64,000 nucleotides of DNA from Gillisia sp. CAL575 (GCF_000403785.1 NZ_APHJ01000018.1:62001-126000); one strand, 5' to 3'; positions 14,480 to 23,729 are shown, counted from the first letter of the stretch. Made by a program: numbers and translations. Notes: generated from the letters alone by a model not told the origin.

Positions 14480-17467
14480 TTAAATAAGCTTTGCATTAGT
14501 ATCGGAATCTTTAAAACGTGGATCTTGAATCATTGGTAATCGCTCAATATAATCTACAATAATCGCCAAACATCCTAGATCATCTACTACTTTTCCTTTA
14601 ATAAAATAAACCCCGAGAGAACTGATATCATATTTCTCGGAGATTTGAGGAAAGTGAACCGTATCAAAAAATTCACCATCAATATCTAAGAAAGTTCCAA
14701 AGTGCATAAGACGTTTGTCTTTAGTTGGAGTGCCTTTAGCTGTAACCAAACTTCCACATATTGAAATCTGTCTATTTATATGAGATTTCAAATCTTTGGT
14801 TTGTAATGATTGGGGAAGATTGCAATCTATTAATTGAAATCTAGAATATAATGGAAATCCTATTAATTCTAGTTGATCATAAGCATCTATTGCCATTTCA
14901 GTAGAAATCCTTGGAATATCAAAGGTTACTTTATTTTGTTTGAACAATAATGGTTGTGGTGCTTTGGAAGCATTCTTTTCTAATTTTAAATGAGCTTCCC
15001 ACAGTAAATGATGTTTATCTAAACCTGTAAATCTAAAGGCATCTATCCTAATTAAAATGATTAATTGTTCGATTCCTAAATGTATTCTATTTACAAAATC
15101 ATCAAAATTCTCAAAATCACCATACATTCCCCTTTCATTTAAAATTTTTTCTGATGTTCTAAACTCAAGAGATTTTAGCATTCCTAATCCTAAATAAACG
15201 GTATCGCCCACAATCCAATTTCCGTGGTCACTTTTATTGATACACGGCGCTTCCACTTTCCCGCCTTGTAATCTAATTTCTTGAACATAAGTCTCCATAT
15301 TATAAAATCCACCGCCGTTATTTAAAACAGCGGTCATAAATTCTAATGGGAAGTATTTTTTGAGATAAAGAGATTGATAACTCTCTACAGCATAAGATGC
15401 AGAATGACCTTTGGCAAATGCATAACCTGCAAATGCTTTTATTTGATCCCATACTTCCATTGTTAGACTCTCACTATACCCCTTCTCTAGGCAATTACTT
15501 ATAAATTTCTTTTCAATTTGTTCAAATTGTCCTTTAGATTTTACTTTACCACGCATTCCTCTTCGAAGAATATCTGCTTCAGCTAATGAAAGCCCTGCAA
15601 ACTTGTGCGCTACTTTTAATACATCTTCTTGATACACCATTACTCCATAAGTATCATGAAGAACTTCTAACATCACTGGATGCGCTTCTTTTCTTTTTTC
15701 TGGTATTCTATGTCTAAGAATAAATTCATTTTTCATTCCACCGTTAGAAACTCCTGGTCTAATAATACTACTAGCCGCCACAAGATTTAGATAATCGTTG
15801 GTTTGAAGCTTCGTCATCAAAGTTCTCATGGCAGGTGACTCTACATAAAAAACTCCCATACAATCTCCTGTATTAAGTAATTTATTTATTTCTGAATCAT
15901 TTTTGAAAGCGTTTATATCTTCTATGTCTAAAACTTGTGCATCTGGTTGGTTGTAGCTAATAATTTCTAAGGTGTCCTTTATTTTTGAAAGACCTCGTTG
16001 TGCGAGAATATCAAATTTAAATATCCCTACCTCTTCAGCTATATTCATATCAAACTGAACCGTTTGAAAACCTTTAGGTGGCATAAAGGTACTGGTGTAA
16101 TAACTTATTGGCTTTTGCGTGATAATTATTCCACCAGAATGAACACTTAAGTAATTTGGAAAGCCATGGATATAATGTGCATATTTTTCAACTAATTTAA
16201 TGTAGTCGCTACTAGAGCTTTTATCTACTTTAAAACCTTTTAGATAGTTGTCGATCTCTAATTTTGGAACCCCAAATACTTTACTCAATTCCCGAATAAC
16301 GGCACGATATTGAAACGTTACATAGGTACCCATTAATGCGGTATTTTTGAATCGGGTAAAAATATAGTTTGTTATATCATCTCGATCCTTCCAGGAAAAG
16401 TCAATATCAAAGTCGGGAGGACTACTTCTATATACATTTATAAAACGTTCAAAATAAAGATCCAATTCTATAGGATCTACATTTGTAATCCCGATAATAT
16501 AGGCAACCACACTATTTGCACCACTACCCCGACCTATATAGGGATAATTTTTAGACCGTGCATATTCCAAAATATCATGATTGATTAAAAAATAGGACAC
16601 AAAATCCATGTCTTTAATCGCAGTAAGTTCTTTTTCTACTCGTTCATAGACTTCTAAACTAGGATTCTGGTAACGATCTTTAATTTTACTATAGCAGAGT
16701 TCTTCAAGAATTATATAATCTGAAGCTTTATCCTTTTCATAAATTATCTGATTTTGATTAACCCTGTGATCATTAAAGAAAAAATTGACTTTACAAGATT
16801 TCAATAACCTGTCTGTATTAAATAAAAGTTCCGGATATTCCTGATACTTAATCTTTAAAAGCTCTGGAGGTAAAATAACATCAAGCTTATTACCTTGTTC
16901 TGTCGTCGGGACTTTACTCAAAAGAGTGTTTAAATCTATTGCTCGCAGTAATCTATGAGCATTGAAATCTGATTGATTTCTAAAAGTTATAGTGTGTAGT
17001 ATCACTAATTTGTCTCTCATTTCGGCAAATGGAGAATAGGGTAGTTTATTTAATTCCCTAATTGAAATTCCAATATATTCATTTTCTCTGAATTGATAGG
17101 ACTTAAGCTCCATCGCCTTTTCGAAAGTATAAACACAGTAAACATTTTTAAGAGTTGGTGCTTCTGAAGGAAACAACAAGTTATTATGTAGATGATGCGA
17201 TATAAATTCATTTAATTCTTGGAACCCATCATTATTCTTTGCTAATAAAATATATAATTGATCTACTCCATTCCTAACATCCACTCCAATAACAGCATGA
17301 ATATTTTCTTCCTGAGCAATTTTAATGAAATTTAAGCATGCACTGGTACTATTTATATCAGTAAGAGCTAATTGCGTAACTCCATTTTCTTTAGCCAAAT
17401 TGAGAAGCTCACTATCAGAAAATGTTCCGTAGCGAAGAGAAAAATAAGAGTGACAATTTAAATACAT
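14480..17467 (-). CDS. Error-prone-type DNA polymerase III alpha subunit
   Basis: A 995-residue C-family polymerase. An N-terminal PHP domain (YLNCHSYFSLRYGTFSDSELLNLA) precedes the palm with the catalytic SSPPDFDIDFSW motif, the PYIGRGSGANSVVAYIIGITNVDP fingers motif, a helix-hairpin-helix region and a C-terminal OB fold (ISICGSLVTAKGTPT). It is shorter than a replicative DnaE (about 1150) and lies divergent from dinB, an arrangement known for damage-inducible mutagenic polymerases on Bacteroidetes elements. The role is probably translesion synthesis. The 71-bp divergent promoter contains two palindromes. DnaE2-like activity is inferred from size and partner. Confidence 0.85.
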   Translation of the reverse strand: MYLNCHSYFSLRYGTFSDSELLNLAKENGVTQLALTDINSTSACLNFIKIAQEENIHAVIGVDVRNGVDQLYILLAKNNDGFQELNEFISHHLHNNLLFPSEAPTLKNVYCVYTFEKAMELKSYQFRENEYIGISIRELNKLPYSPFAEMRDKLVILHTITFRNQSDFNAHRLLRAIDLNTLLSKVPTTEQGNKLDVILPPELLKIKYQEYPELLFNTDRLLKSCKVNFFFNDHRVNQNQIIYEKDKASDYIILEELCYSKIKDRYQNPSLEVYERVEKELTAIKDMDFVSYFLINHDILEYARSKNYPYIGRGSGANSVVAYIIGITNVDPIELDLYFERFINVYRSSPPDFDIDFSWKDRDDITNYIFTRFKNTALMGTYVTFQYRAVIRELSKVFGVPKLEIDNYLKGFKVDKSSSSDYIKLVEKYAHYIHGFPNYLSVHSGGIIITQKPISYYTSTFMPPKGFQTVQFDMNIAEEVGIFKFDILAQRGLSKIKDTLEIISYNQPDAQVLDIEDINAFKNDSEINKLLNTGDCMGVFYVESPAMRTLMTKLQTNDYLNLVAASSIIRPGVSNGGMKNEFILRHRIPEKRKEAHPVMLEVLHDTYGVMVYQEDVLKVAHKFAGLSLAEADILRRGMRGKVKSKGQFEQIEKKFISNCLEKGYSESLTMEVWDQIKAFAGYAFAKGHSASYAVESYQSLYLKKYFPLEFMTAVLNNGGGFYNMETYVQEIRLQGGKVEAPCINKSDHGNWIVGDTVYLGLGMLKSLEFRTSEKILNERGMYGDFENFDDFVNRIHLGIEQLIILIRIDAFRFTGLDKHHLLWEAHLKLEKNASKAPQPLLFKQNKVTFDIPRISTEMAIDAYDQLELIGFPLYSRFQLIDCNLPQSLQTKDLKSHINRQISICGSLVTAKGTPTKDKRLMHFGTFLDIDGEFFDTVHFPQISEKYDISSLGVYFIKGKVVDDLGCLAIIVDYIERLPMIQDPRFKDSDTNAKLI

Positions 17468-17485
17468 TGTTGATAATTAGAAATA

Positions 17486-17538
17486 CAAAACTAATTTAAA
17501 ATAAGGAATTATTCCATAAATTTGGATAAATTCCAAAT
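17486..17538. promoter_or_regulatory. Divergent dnaE/dinB promoter with two palindromes
   Basis: On the minus strand TAGTTTTG (17493-17486) and on the plus strand TAAATTTG (17517-17524) both fit the Bacteroidetes -7 element TAnnTTTG. Between and over them lie GGAATTATTCC (17505-17515) and ATTTGGA-N5-TCCAAAT (17520-17538, perfect 7-bp arms, abutting the dinB ATG). These are good candidates for damage-responsive repressor sites; the repressor is unknown. Confidence 0.55.
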
Positions 17539-18759
17539 ATGAATAAATCAATTATACATTTTGATCTTGATGCTTTTTTTGTTTCATGTGAAAGAAGAAT
17601 GGACAGCAGGCTTAACAATAGGCCAGTAATTATTGGAGGTACTGGAAACCGTGGAGTAGTAACTGCTGCTAGTTATGAAGCTAGAAAATTTGGTGTTCAC
17701 AGTGCAATGAATATGCGCATGGCTAAACAATTATGTCCAGAGGCTATTTATATAAGAGGTAATGGAAGTCTCTATGGTAAAATGTCGCAGGAGGTAACTA
17801 ATATCTTGATGCAAGAATTACCAATTGTAGAAAAATCTAGTGTCGATGAATTCTACGCAGATTTAACTGGAATGGATAAATTCTTTGGCTGTTATAAATT
17901 TGCTAAAGAATTGCGATCAAAAATTATTAGAGAAACTGGACTACCTATTTCATTTGGACTTTCCGTGAATAAAACCGTTTCAAAGGTTGCAACTGGGGAA
18001 GCAAAACCTAATAATCAAATAAATGTTGCTCATGGTTATGAGAAAACTTTTTTAGCTCCATTATCTATTAAGAAGATTCCAATGATTGGAGATAAGACAT
18101 ACAAGACATTCACTCTTCTTGGTATACAAGATGTAGGTTTAGTTCAAAAAATGCCAATTGAAAGATTGATTTCTGTATTTGGTAAAAATGGTAGAACTAT
18201 TTGGGAACGTTGCAATGGAATAGATGACAGCCCAATTAAACCCTTCCATGAAAGAAAATCTATTTCTAGCGAGCGTACTTATGGAATAGACACTTTTGAT
18301 CAGGTTATGATAAAAACGACAATTTTAGCCATGGCCGAGAATTTAGCATTTCAACTTAGACGAGGTAATAAATTAACCTCTACGATTATGGTTAAAGTTC
18401 GTTATTCGGATTTTCAAACTTATACAAAGCAAATTAGCATAAAACACACCTCTGCAGACCATATATTAATACCCGCCGTAACCGAATTGTTCGATAAATT
18501 ATATAATCGTAGAATTTTAATTAGGCTTGTAGGAGTGCGTTTTAGCGGTTTGGCTGATGGGCATTATCAAATTGATATGTTTGAAAACACAAAGAAAACC
18601 GTGAATTTATATACTGCCATGGATAACATCAGAAATAAATATGGTGATCATTTGGTTAGACGTGCAGCTACACTTGGAGAGGGATCTAAAACTATAGGGA
18701 ATCAAGGAAATCCTTTTGATGGTCGCCCACCAGTTTTATTAGCTCATAGGCACCGTTAA
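17539..18759 (+). CDS. dinB: Y-family DNA polymerase IV
   Basis: 406 residues. It has the palm motif IIHFDLDAFFVSCERR with catalytic Asp, the steric-gate region, RPVIIGGTGNRGVVTAASYEARKFGVHS, and the second catalytic motif SSVDEFYADLTG. Helix-hairpin-helix and little-finger domains follow (GIQDVGLVQKMPIERL, SSERTYGIDTFD). The length is ordinary for DinB. There is no clear C-terminal beta-clamp pentapeptide that I can assign. It is divergent from the error-prone dnaE and probably co-regulated with it for lesion bypass. It converges on the BLUF gene with an 8-bp gap. Confidence 0.93.
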   Translation: MNKSIIHFDLDAFFVSCERRMDSRLNNRPVIIGGTGNRGVVTAASYEARKFGVHSAMNMRMAKQLCPEAIYIRGNGSLYGKMSQEVTNILMQELPIVEKSSVDEFYADLTGMDKFFGCYKFAKELRSKIIRETGLPISFGLSVNKTVSKVATGEAKPNNQINVAHGYEKTFLAPLSIKKIPMIGDKTYKTFTLLGIQDVGLVQKMPIERLISVFGKNGRTIWERCNGIDDSPIKPFHERKSISSERTYGIDTFDQVMIKTTILAMAENLAFQLRRGNKLTSTIMVKVRYSDFQTYTKQISIKHTSADHILIPAVTELFDKLYNRRILIRLVGVRFSGLADGHYQIDMFENTKKTVNLYTAMDNIRNKYGDHLVRRAATLGEGSKTIGNQGNPFDGRPPVLLAHRHR

Positions 18760-18767
18760 TATTTTTA

Positions 18768-19178
18768 TTAATCCCAAATTATAAACGGATTTAATAATCG
18801 ACTTAATTTTTCAGATATTGAATCTCTTTTATTTAATTCAAGATACTTTCGGACCTTATCAAGCTGACTTGAAGTAGTTATAGCCTGAAATTGAGAAAAG
18901 TAATTTTGGAATACAGGTTTTGTTACGTTTCGTCTATAAACTTCGAAAACTTCAGAATGTCTCGAATCTATTAAAATTTTATTTTCATACAAATCCTCGA
19001 TATACTTTTCCTCGCCTTCTAATACCTGAAAGAAATTCCCTAGAGAGTGTAAAAGAATACCTCTAACATGATTTAATCTATTGTTTTCCTCAGTAAGTTT
19101 AAAAATCTCATTAATTTCCTCAATTGTCAAATTAGGATTTGCCTTACTTACATAACAAATAGTATGAGTTTGTTTCAA
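18768..19178 (-). CDS. BLUF-domain blue-light sensor
   Basis: 136 residues made almost entirely of one BLUF domain that binds FAD. The photocycle residues are present: Tyr9 in ICYVSK, Asn32/33 in ENNRLNHVRGILLH and Gln51 in GNFFQVLEG; IDSRHSEVFEVYRR completes the fold. A short helical tail (about 100-136) has no recognisable output domain, so it would signal through a partner protein. It lies 76 bp downstream of the SRAP gene on the same strand. Its place among photolyase and polymerase genes suggests light-dependent control of repair, which is inference. Confidence 0.9.
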   Translation of the reverse strand: MKQTHTICYVSKANPNLTIEEINEIFKLTEENNRLNHVRGILLHSLGNFFQVLEGEEKYIEDLYENKILIDSRHSEVFEVYRRNVTKPVFQNYFSQFQAITTSSQLDKVRKYLELNKRDSISEKLSRLLNPFIIWD

Positions 19179-19254
19179 AATTATATTAATTTAAATTAGT
19201 TGTTTGCATAATGAAATTATAAATAAATTAACTGGAACAAATTTAAAATTATTT

Positions 19255-19980
19255 TTAAAACAGTGTAGCCTTATCTATAGGTTCAATAATATATTCCTTA
19301 TTAGTATTTAATCCTCTCTTATATAAATCACGACTTACAGGATGAGCTGAAAATTCCTTGGAGGTAAATCCATTCTTCATTAGTTCTATAATATTCTCCT
19401 TACTCAATCCATCATTAAACCATTCGCTATAAAGTTCTTTAGCTAAAACTAAGGGCATTCGTTTTTTTACATTATGAACCTTTTCAAAAAAATCATTAGC
19501 AGCGGTAGTTAATATTGAACAAGTGTAAGAATCGGAGCTTTTATCAATTTCTGAATATATTCCCGCGAAAGCAAGAAGATCTTTTCCATCATCATATTCT
19601 TTGGATGGTATATAACAGAAGTTAGGGATTGAGACTCCTCCCTGTTTGTGAGGCTCAAAGAATCCATCTACTAAGATTATGCAACGTTTATTCAATGCGC
19701 TACCTTTAGATAATCCGCTAAATAGGGTTTCACTCTTAGTATTTAGTGTATTGTATTTCTTTCTGAAAGCCTCAATATTTTTGGTTCCCCAATCTGGAAC
19801 TAAGCCCCAAGATGCAGGATAGATTTTCTCTGCTTCATCCATTTTAATTATTTGCAAATTGGAATAACTGAAACCCGATTTATGAAAATACGGTTCATAT
19901 TCATCACTTATTTCAAAATCAGCTTTAAAATGTTTTTCAATTTGTTTAGCTTTTTTAGTGGAGGTTGTTTCGTAGCACAT
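19255..19980 (-). CDS. SRAP-family (YedK/HMCES-like) DNA-protein crosslinking protein
   Basis: 241 residues beginning MCYETT, so Cys2 becomes the N-terminal residue that crosslinks to abasic sites in single-stranded DNA. Other family marks are ASWGLVPDWG, NTKSETLF, KRCIILVDGFFEP, FAGIYSE, CSILTTAANDFFEKVHNVKKRMPLVL with the active-site His, and a closing VSRDLY. The protein shields abasic sites during replication. It fits the repair island with dnaE and dinB. A second paralogue lies at 41838-42455. A long inverted repeat lies just upstream (20010-20046). Confidence 0.92.
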   Translation of the reverse strand: MCYETTSTKKAKQIEKHFKADFEISDEYEPYFHKSGFSYSNLQIIKMDEAEKIYPASWGLVPDWGTKNIEAFRKKYNTLNTKSETLFSGLSKGSALNKRCIILVDGFFEPHKQGGVSIPNFCYIPSKEYDDGKDLLAFAGIYSEIDKSSDSYTCSILTTAANDFFEKVHNVKKRMPLVLAKELYSEWFNDGLSKENIIELMKNGFTSKEFSAHPVSRDLYKRGLNTNKEYIIEPIDKATLF

Positions 19981-20009
19981 AATTTATAAATTTAGATTTA
20001 TCACTTTTA

Positions 20010-20046
20010 AATATTCTAATAAATGAGTTTTCACTATTAGAATATT
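20010..20046. promoter_or_regulatory. 12-bp inverted repeat upstream of the SRAP gene
   Basis: AATATTCTAATA (20010-20021) and TATTAGAATATT (20035-20046) are perfect complements separated by 13 nt, about 30 bp upstream of the SRAP start and between it and the divergent small membrane gene. It could be an operator or a hairpin; there is no T-tract next to it. Confidence 0.4.
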
Positions 20047-20198
20047 AGGTTAACATATCTAGTCAACTAAAATAATAATTTGCAGCGCAACAAGTTGATA
20101 AATTACTAATAATCAAACGATAGTTAATGTTATACGAATTGTGATTTGTAGTAAATAAGAATAAAATAGCTTTAATTAAAATTAAAAAAATTGAAACT

Positions 20199-20456
20199 AT
20201 GACAAATTTAAAAAATGATCACACAGAAGGGGAAACAACCAAACAAATTGAAAAACAAACCTCTAAAATTCCATCCGGAGTATTTTTAGCGGCTGCTATA
20301 GCTTCTATGGGAGGATCTTTGACACTAAAGTTAATGAATCGAAGTAAAACGGCACTTTTTGTTGGACAATGGGCAGCACCATTCTTGCTTTTAGGGATTT
20401 ATAATAAGCTTGTAAAATTGGAAGGTCACGACAAAAAGGATCAGAATCCTTATTAA
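20199..20456 (+). CDS. Small membrane protein of unknown function
   Basis: 85 residues: a polar, charged N-terminus (about 1-27), then two hydrophobic segments (about 28-45, SGVFLAAAIASMGGSLTL, and about 52-68, ALFVGQWAAPFLLLGIY) and a short charged tail. Such two-helix proteins are common hypothetical proteins in flavobacteria and often sit near stress genes. No function can be assigned. It is transcribed away from the SRAP gene, with the 20010-20046 inverted repeat in the shared upstream region. Confidence 0.65.
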   Translation: MTNLKNDHTEGETTKQIEKQTSKIPSGVFLAAAIASMGGSLTLKLMNRSKTALFVGQWAAPFLLLGIYNKLVKLEGHDKKDQNPY

Positions 20457-20590
20457 ATGCAAGGAATTAGAAAATCTAAATCTTAGCTCAGCAATGTTTG
20501 AGTCAAGGAGGATCTTATTTGATCAATAAAGGCTACTAATCTGTAATAGTTAATAGCTTCAATTAAGGACGAGTCAGTTGCTCTTTTATA

Positions 20591-21105
20591 TCAATTGGTT
20601 AAATAGTATTCAACTTTTATCAATTCTATGGAGTTTATTTGTTCTAAATCTAACGAAGACTGTTTGTCATACGTTAAGATACAATCAGAATTAGCTTCAA
20701 GTTGATAGCAAGGAAATGAAGCATTAGAAGAGTAACTCCCAGTAAACTCTATTCCATCAATTTTAAGGGTCAATATTGGTATTCCTTTAATTACATAACC
20801 ATTATTGTTTTGGAGCTTAATCTCAAATTGTAATCTAGAGGTGTTGTTTCCAGTGTCAGGATTAAAATTAAAGTTTAAAATTTCATATGAGAAGTTATCT
20901 AATTTAGGTGGTGTGATTTGCACTGATGTTTCAGGTTCAGGAAAGTCACAGGGAACTTCTTGAGTGATATTATAACTGTACGATTGATTGTTTACAAAAT
21001 AGACTTGAGGTATAGATACAGTTTTTATACATTCATCATCACTTGAACCACAACCAGTAATCATAATAATGTTAACAATAATGTATAATTAATACTTTTT
21101 TTCAT
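20591..21105 (-). pseudogene. Lipoprotein gene with frameshifted signal peptide
   Basis: The body (157 codons from 21064) starts MITGCGSSDDE, a lipobox-like Gly-Cys with no signal peptide. A normal lipoprotein start, MKKSINYTLLLTLL, lies upstream from ATG 21105 but in another frame, ending at a TGA that overlaps the body's ATG. One extra base near 21065 would join them into a perfect lipoprotein signal peptide. So this is either a recent loss-of-export mutation or a sequencing error. The body is a Thr/Asn-rich beta-type domain with several Cys and has no recognised family. Cassette-like repeat A lies upstream. Confidence 0.6.
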
Positions 21106-21233
21106 ATTAGGAATTTAGAATTTTTATAAGCTTTATTTCATCAAACTTGTTTTTGTAAATTTTATTTGTTTTCAAACATTTTGCTCTTTATCTTCAGTTA
21201 GAATGTTCCATAAAAATCCACCATCTTAGATTA

Positions 21234-21356
21234 CAGCCAACGGTCTTGTTTAACGCAAGTGGCGTGGAGTAGGGATGCGTTCTTGTCGGCTTTGTTGTAT
21301 TTTACTTGGTTTCTAAAATAGCACTTTTCACCAATATGCGAGCTATTTGCTGTTTA
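21234..21356 (-). repeat. Cassette-like intergenic repeat, copy A
   Basis: Read on the minus strand, it runs from a CAGCAAATAGCTCGC block through GTGAAAAGTGCTATTTTAG, AAAGCCGACAAGAACGC and CCCTACTCCACG to CAAGACCGTTGGCTG. Copies B (52681-52796) and C (53384-53502) share the same blocks in the same order. It can fold: AAATAGC with GCTATTT, and AACGCA with TGCGTT inside GCCGAC with GTTGGC. It lies between two minus-strand genes and in their orientation. Confidence 0.65.
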
Positions 21357-21376
21357 CCTATGTTGTGTGGAGATAC

Positions 21377-22096
21377 TTAGTCAAATTGGTATTCCACGTA
21401 TAAAGTCGAATTTACAATTACGGTTCCTTTACTAATGTTAATCGATTGATTTTGTACCGAGGTTTCTGCTACTTCTACATTGGAAGCATCACTTGATTCA
21501 TAAGCTTGTGGTAGTGAAGCAGAAATTTCAATATTACCAATTTTGAGAATCTCTTTTTCTGATTCTGGAAGTTCCATTAATAATTTGTCTGCTAAAATAT
21601 TTGCTTTTTTCAATGCGTCTAAATACGCCTCATTCTTTAAACTATCAATCTTAGAATTTGAATAGGAAAGTCCGCCCAAATCTAGATTTCTATTCTCCAA
21701 AAGTTCAGAATAAATTTCATCTAATTTATTAATATCCCGAATAGTAATATACATCATTGTAGAACTACTATATCCCTGAAATACTCTTGTGTTTTTAGCC
21801 CAAGTATAACTTTTGTTCATATTTACTGAGGTCGTCAGAATATCATCTTTGTTGATTCCAAATGAGATTAGTTTACTGTTTAATTCATTAGATTTATCTA
21901 CAAGACATTTTTTTGAAAACTTAACAGAATTCTCAAGACAATTCAAATTAATATAAAACGTAGCATTATCAGGTAAAGTTTCTATTTCACCATGAGCCTT
22001 AATCATCATTGTTTTGAATTTTGATCTTTGAATAGGTGAATCACTCTGACAACCAAATAATAGAATTACGCTTAAAATTCCGAATATTGTTTTCAT
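21377..22096 (-). CDS. SIMPL-domain (DUF541) lipoprotein
   Basis: 239 residues from the Met at 22096 (MKTIFGILSVILLFGCQSD, a lipoprotein signal with Cys16). The earlier in-frame Met at 22144 would put 16 residues ahead of the signal peptide and is rejected. The mature part matches the SIMPL/DUF541 pattern: a conserved start with HGEIETLPDNATFYINL, a helical SNELNSKLISFGINKDDILTTSVNMNKSY segment, EAYLDALKKANILADKL, and a C-terminal strand VIVNSTLYVEYQF. The family is periplasmic or membrane-attached and its function is poorly defined. It precedes the repeat A and the frameshifted lipoprotein on the same strand. Confidence 0.8.
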   Translation of the reverse strand: MKTIFGILSVILLFGCQSDSPIQRSKFKTMMIKAHGEIETLPDNATFYINLNCLENSVKFSKKCLVDKSNELNSKLISFGINKDDILTTSVNMNKSYTWAKNTRVFQGYSSSTMMYITIRDINKLDEIYSELLENRNLDLGGLSYSNSKIDSLKNEAYLDALKKANILADKLLMELPESEKEILKIGNIEISASLPQAYESSDASNVEVAETSVQNQSINISKGTVIVNSTLYVEYQFD

Positions 22097-22161
22097 TTTC
22101 TTCTGTTGTATATTGACCTGTCCTGAAAGTTTGATTAAAAACATATAAACTTATCGAAAAA

Positions 22162-22181
22162 AATACTCATTTAGATGTATT
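22162..22181 (+). promoter_or_regulatory. AATAC-N10-GTATT motif, copy 1
   Basis: AATACTCATTTAGATGTATT, upstream of the decayed lipoprotein copy at 22255. It is identical to the motif at 23730-23749 upstream of the intact copy, and related to 26765-26784. Confidence 0.4.
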
Positions 22182-22254
22182 GTGCAGTGCTTTAATAAAT
22201 TATAATTTTAGTTAAGATAATAAAATAATAAATCATTACAAAAACAACAGAATT

Positions 22255-22774
22255 ATGAAAAAGTGGACTTATTAGTTTTTTATTGTATTGTAATATTCTG
22301 TACAATAATCATTTTTTCATTGAACATTTGTTCTGAAGAAGCAGTAATACAGTGGAAGTAATTAAAACTGAACCTATCGATTTAAGTGCTAAAAAAAGTC
22401 AATCAGCATCATATGAAATAATTTCTATTTCAGCGGCTGATACAGTACAGTCATTTAAGCAAAAATAAATGATATTGAATTAATCGTAGACTCTAATGGA
22501 AATAGTAACTCTTTCGTTTTACCAAACTTAAATAATGGTAAATACAATTTAAAATTTACTGTAAATGCTGAAAATTATTTTGTTCCAAGAACTGTTTCTT
22601 AATTGCCGACCATTATTTTAATGATATTCAAACTAGCATTAATCAGAATAATTATGAATCAAACTTACAAATCACCCAATTGGAGAAAAATATAACCAGT
22701 CCAAACAAATATACAAATCTCCAAAATGACGTTACTGAATACATCAAACTGTTCAATGATTATACAGCTTCATA
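22255..22774 (+). pseudogene. Decayed, truncated copy of the 23820 lipoprotein gene
   Basis: From ATG 22255 the DNA matches the first ~550 bp of the gene at 23820, including the stretch encoding the CTIIIFSLN signal, the LPNLNNGKY block and the QNDV block. It carries several stops (an early TAG after six codons), small deletions and frameshifts, and it ends abruptly near 22774. About 115 bp of upstream DNA (from 22139) is duplicated too. It is a dead tandem duplicate; nothing is seen between its end and 22983. Confidence 0.85.
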
Positions 22775-22983
22775 AAATAAAAGGACTTAAAATCTTCTAT
22801 TGATTTAAATTCTATATCCCTACCAACTTTTTTAATTGTTTAAATAGATGCCCTCCCTAGAAGGTATTAAGGATTCAATAGTTTCATAATTTTCCCTAAC
22901 CCTTATTTAAAAGAAACTTTATTAATTATTAATAATAGGTAACAACTTAATAATACTAATTATAACCCAATAAATTATTAATT

Positions 22984-23673
22984 ATGAGAACTACACTTAA
23001 ATTTTTACCATTAGCAATTATTATAATGGTATCAGGCATCGCTTTTTCACAAGATTCAATCTCTGTAGACAAGGTCGATATCGCTAAAGAAACTAAAGCA
23101 AATAGGATTAGACCATTCAGAATAGGCGCTAAACTGGGCTTCCCTAATTTGGTGGGCGGGAATATTGAGTATGTAACCCCACTTTTAAGAAATAAAATTG
23201 CGGCGAATGCAGATTATTCCTCTATAAATGGATCTTGGTTTTCGAGCGGGGATACCGCGAGTGATACCGATCTTAAATTTTCATATTTCGAAGGCGGTAT
23301 AAACTATTATATCTTTAAACCTGGTAAAGGTGTTTATACAGGGATCAACTATGGGAATTTAAAATTTAAAGGATCTGAACAGGATGTGCCTTCAGATATA
23401 GACGAAAATAAATCAGGAAAAGGGTTTTACGATTTTTCACATAGTGCAGTCAACCTAAAGTTAGGAGCCAAATTGGGAGGGTTAATTTATTTTCGCTCCG
23501 AAGTAGGATACTCCCTAAAGAAGTTCCCTACATCTATTGACAGAAGAGTGGATTTTAATGATGGCTCTTCAGAAATGCAAAAAATAGAATTTGATTCAGA
23601 AGAGTCCCCTGTGAACATATCTTCCTTAATTTCAGGACTTATTTTTAATATAGGTATGGGGTTTTCTTTTTGA
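22984..23673 (+). CDS. Outer-membrane beta-barrel-like protein
   Basis: 229 residues with a signal peptide (about 1-22, MRTTLKFLPLAIIIMVSGIAFSQ). The mature part has alternating hydrophobic strands: RIGAKLGFPNLVGGNIEYV, KFSYFEGGINYYIF, VYTGINYGNLKF, AVNLKLGAKLGGLIYFRSEVGYSL, and a final ISSLISGLIFNIGMGFSF ending in Phe, as outer-membrane barrels do. It is probably an 8-stranded barrel of the OMP_b-brl type. It interrupts the duplicated pair 22255/23820 and has its own upstream region. No specific function can be given. Confidence 0.7.
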   Translation: MRTTLKFLPLAIIIMVSGIAFSQDSISVDKVDIAKETKANRIRPFRIGAKLGFPNLVGGNIEYVTPLLRNKIAANADYSSINGSWFSSGDTASDTDLKFSYFEGGINYYIFKPGKGVYTGINYGNLKFKGSEQDVPSDIDENKSGKGFYDFSHSAVNLKLGAKLGGLIYFRSEVGYSLKKFPTSIDRRVDFNDGSSEMQKIEFDSEESPVNISSLISGLIFNIGMGFSF

Positions 23674-23729
23674 GAAGTATTTGACCCATGCTGAACGTTT
23701 GATAAAAAACATACAAGTTATCGAGAAAA

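Noticed and set aside
21234-21356. Classical integron attC site
   Set aside because: I cannot find a standard GTTRRRY core with its complementary partner, and no integron integrase is in the window. I keep it only as a cassette-like repeat.
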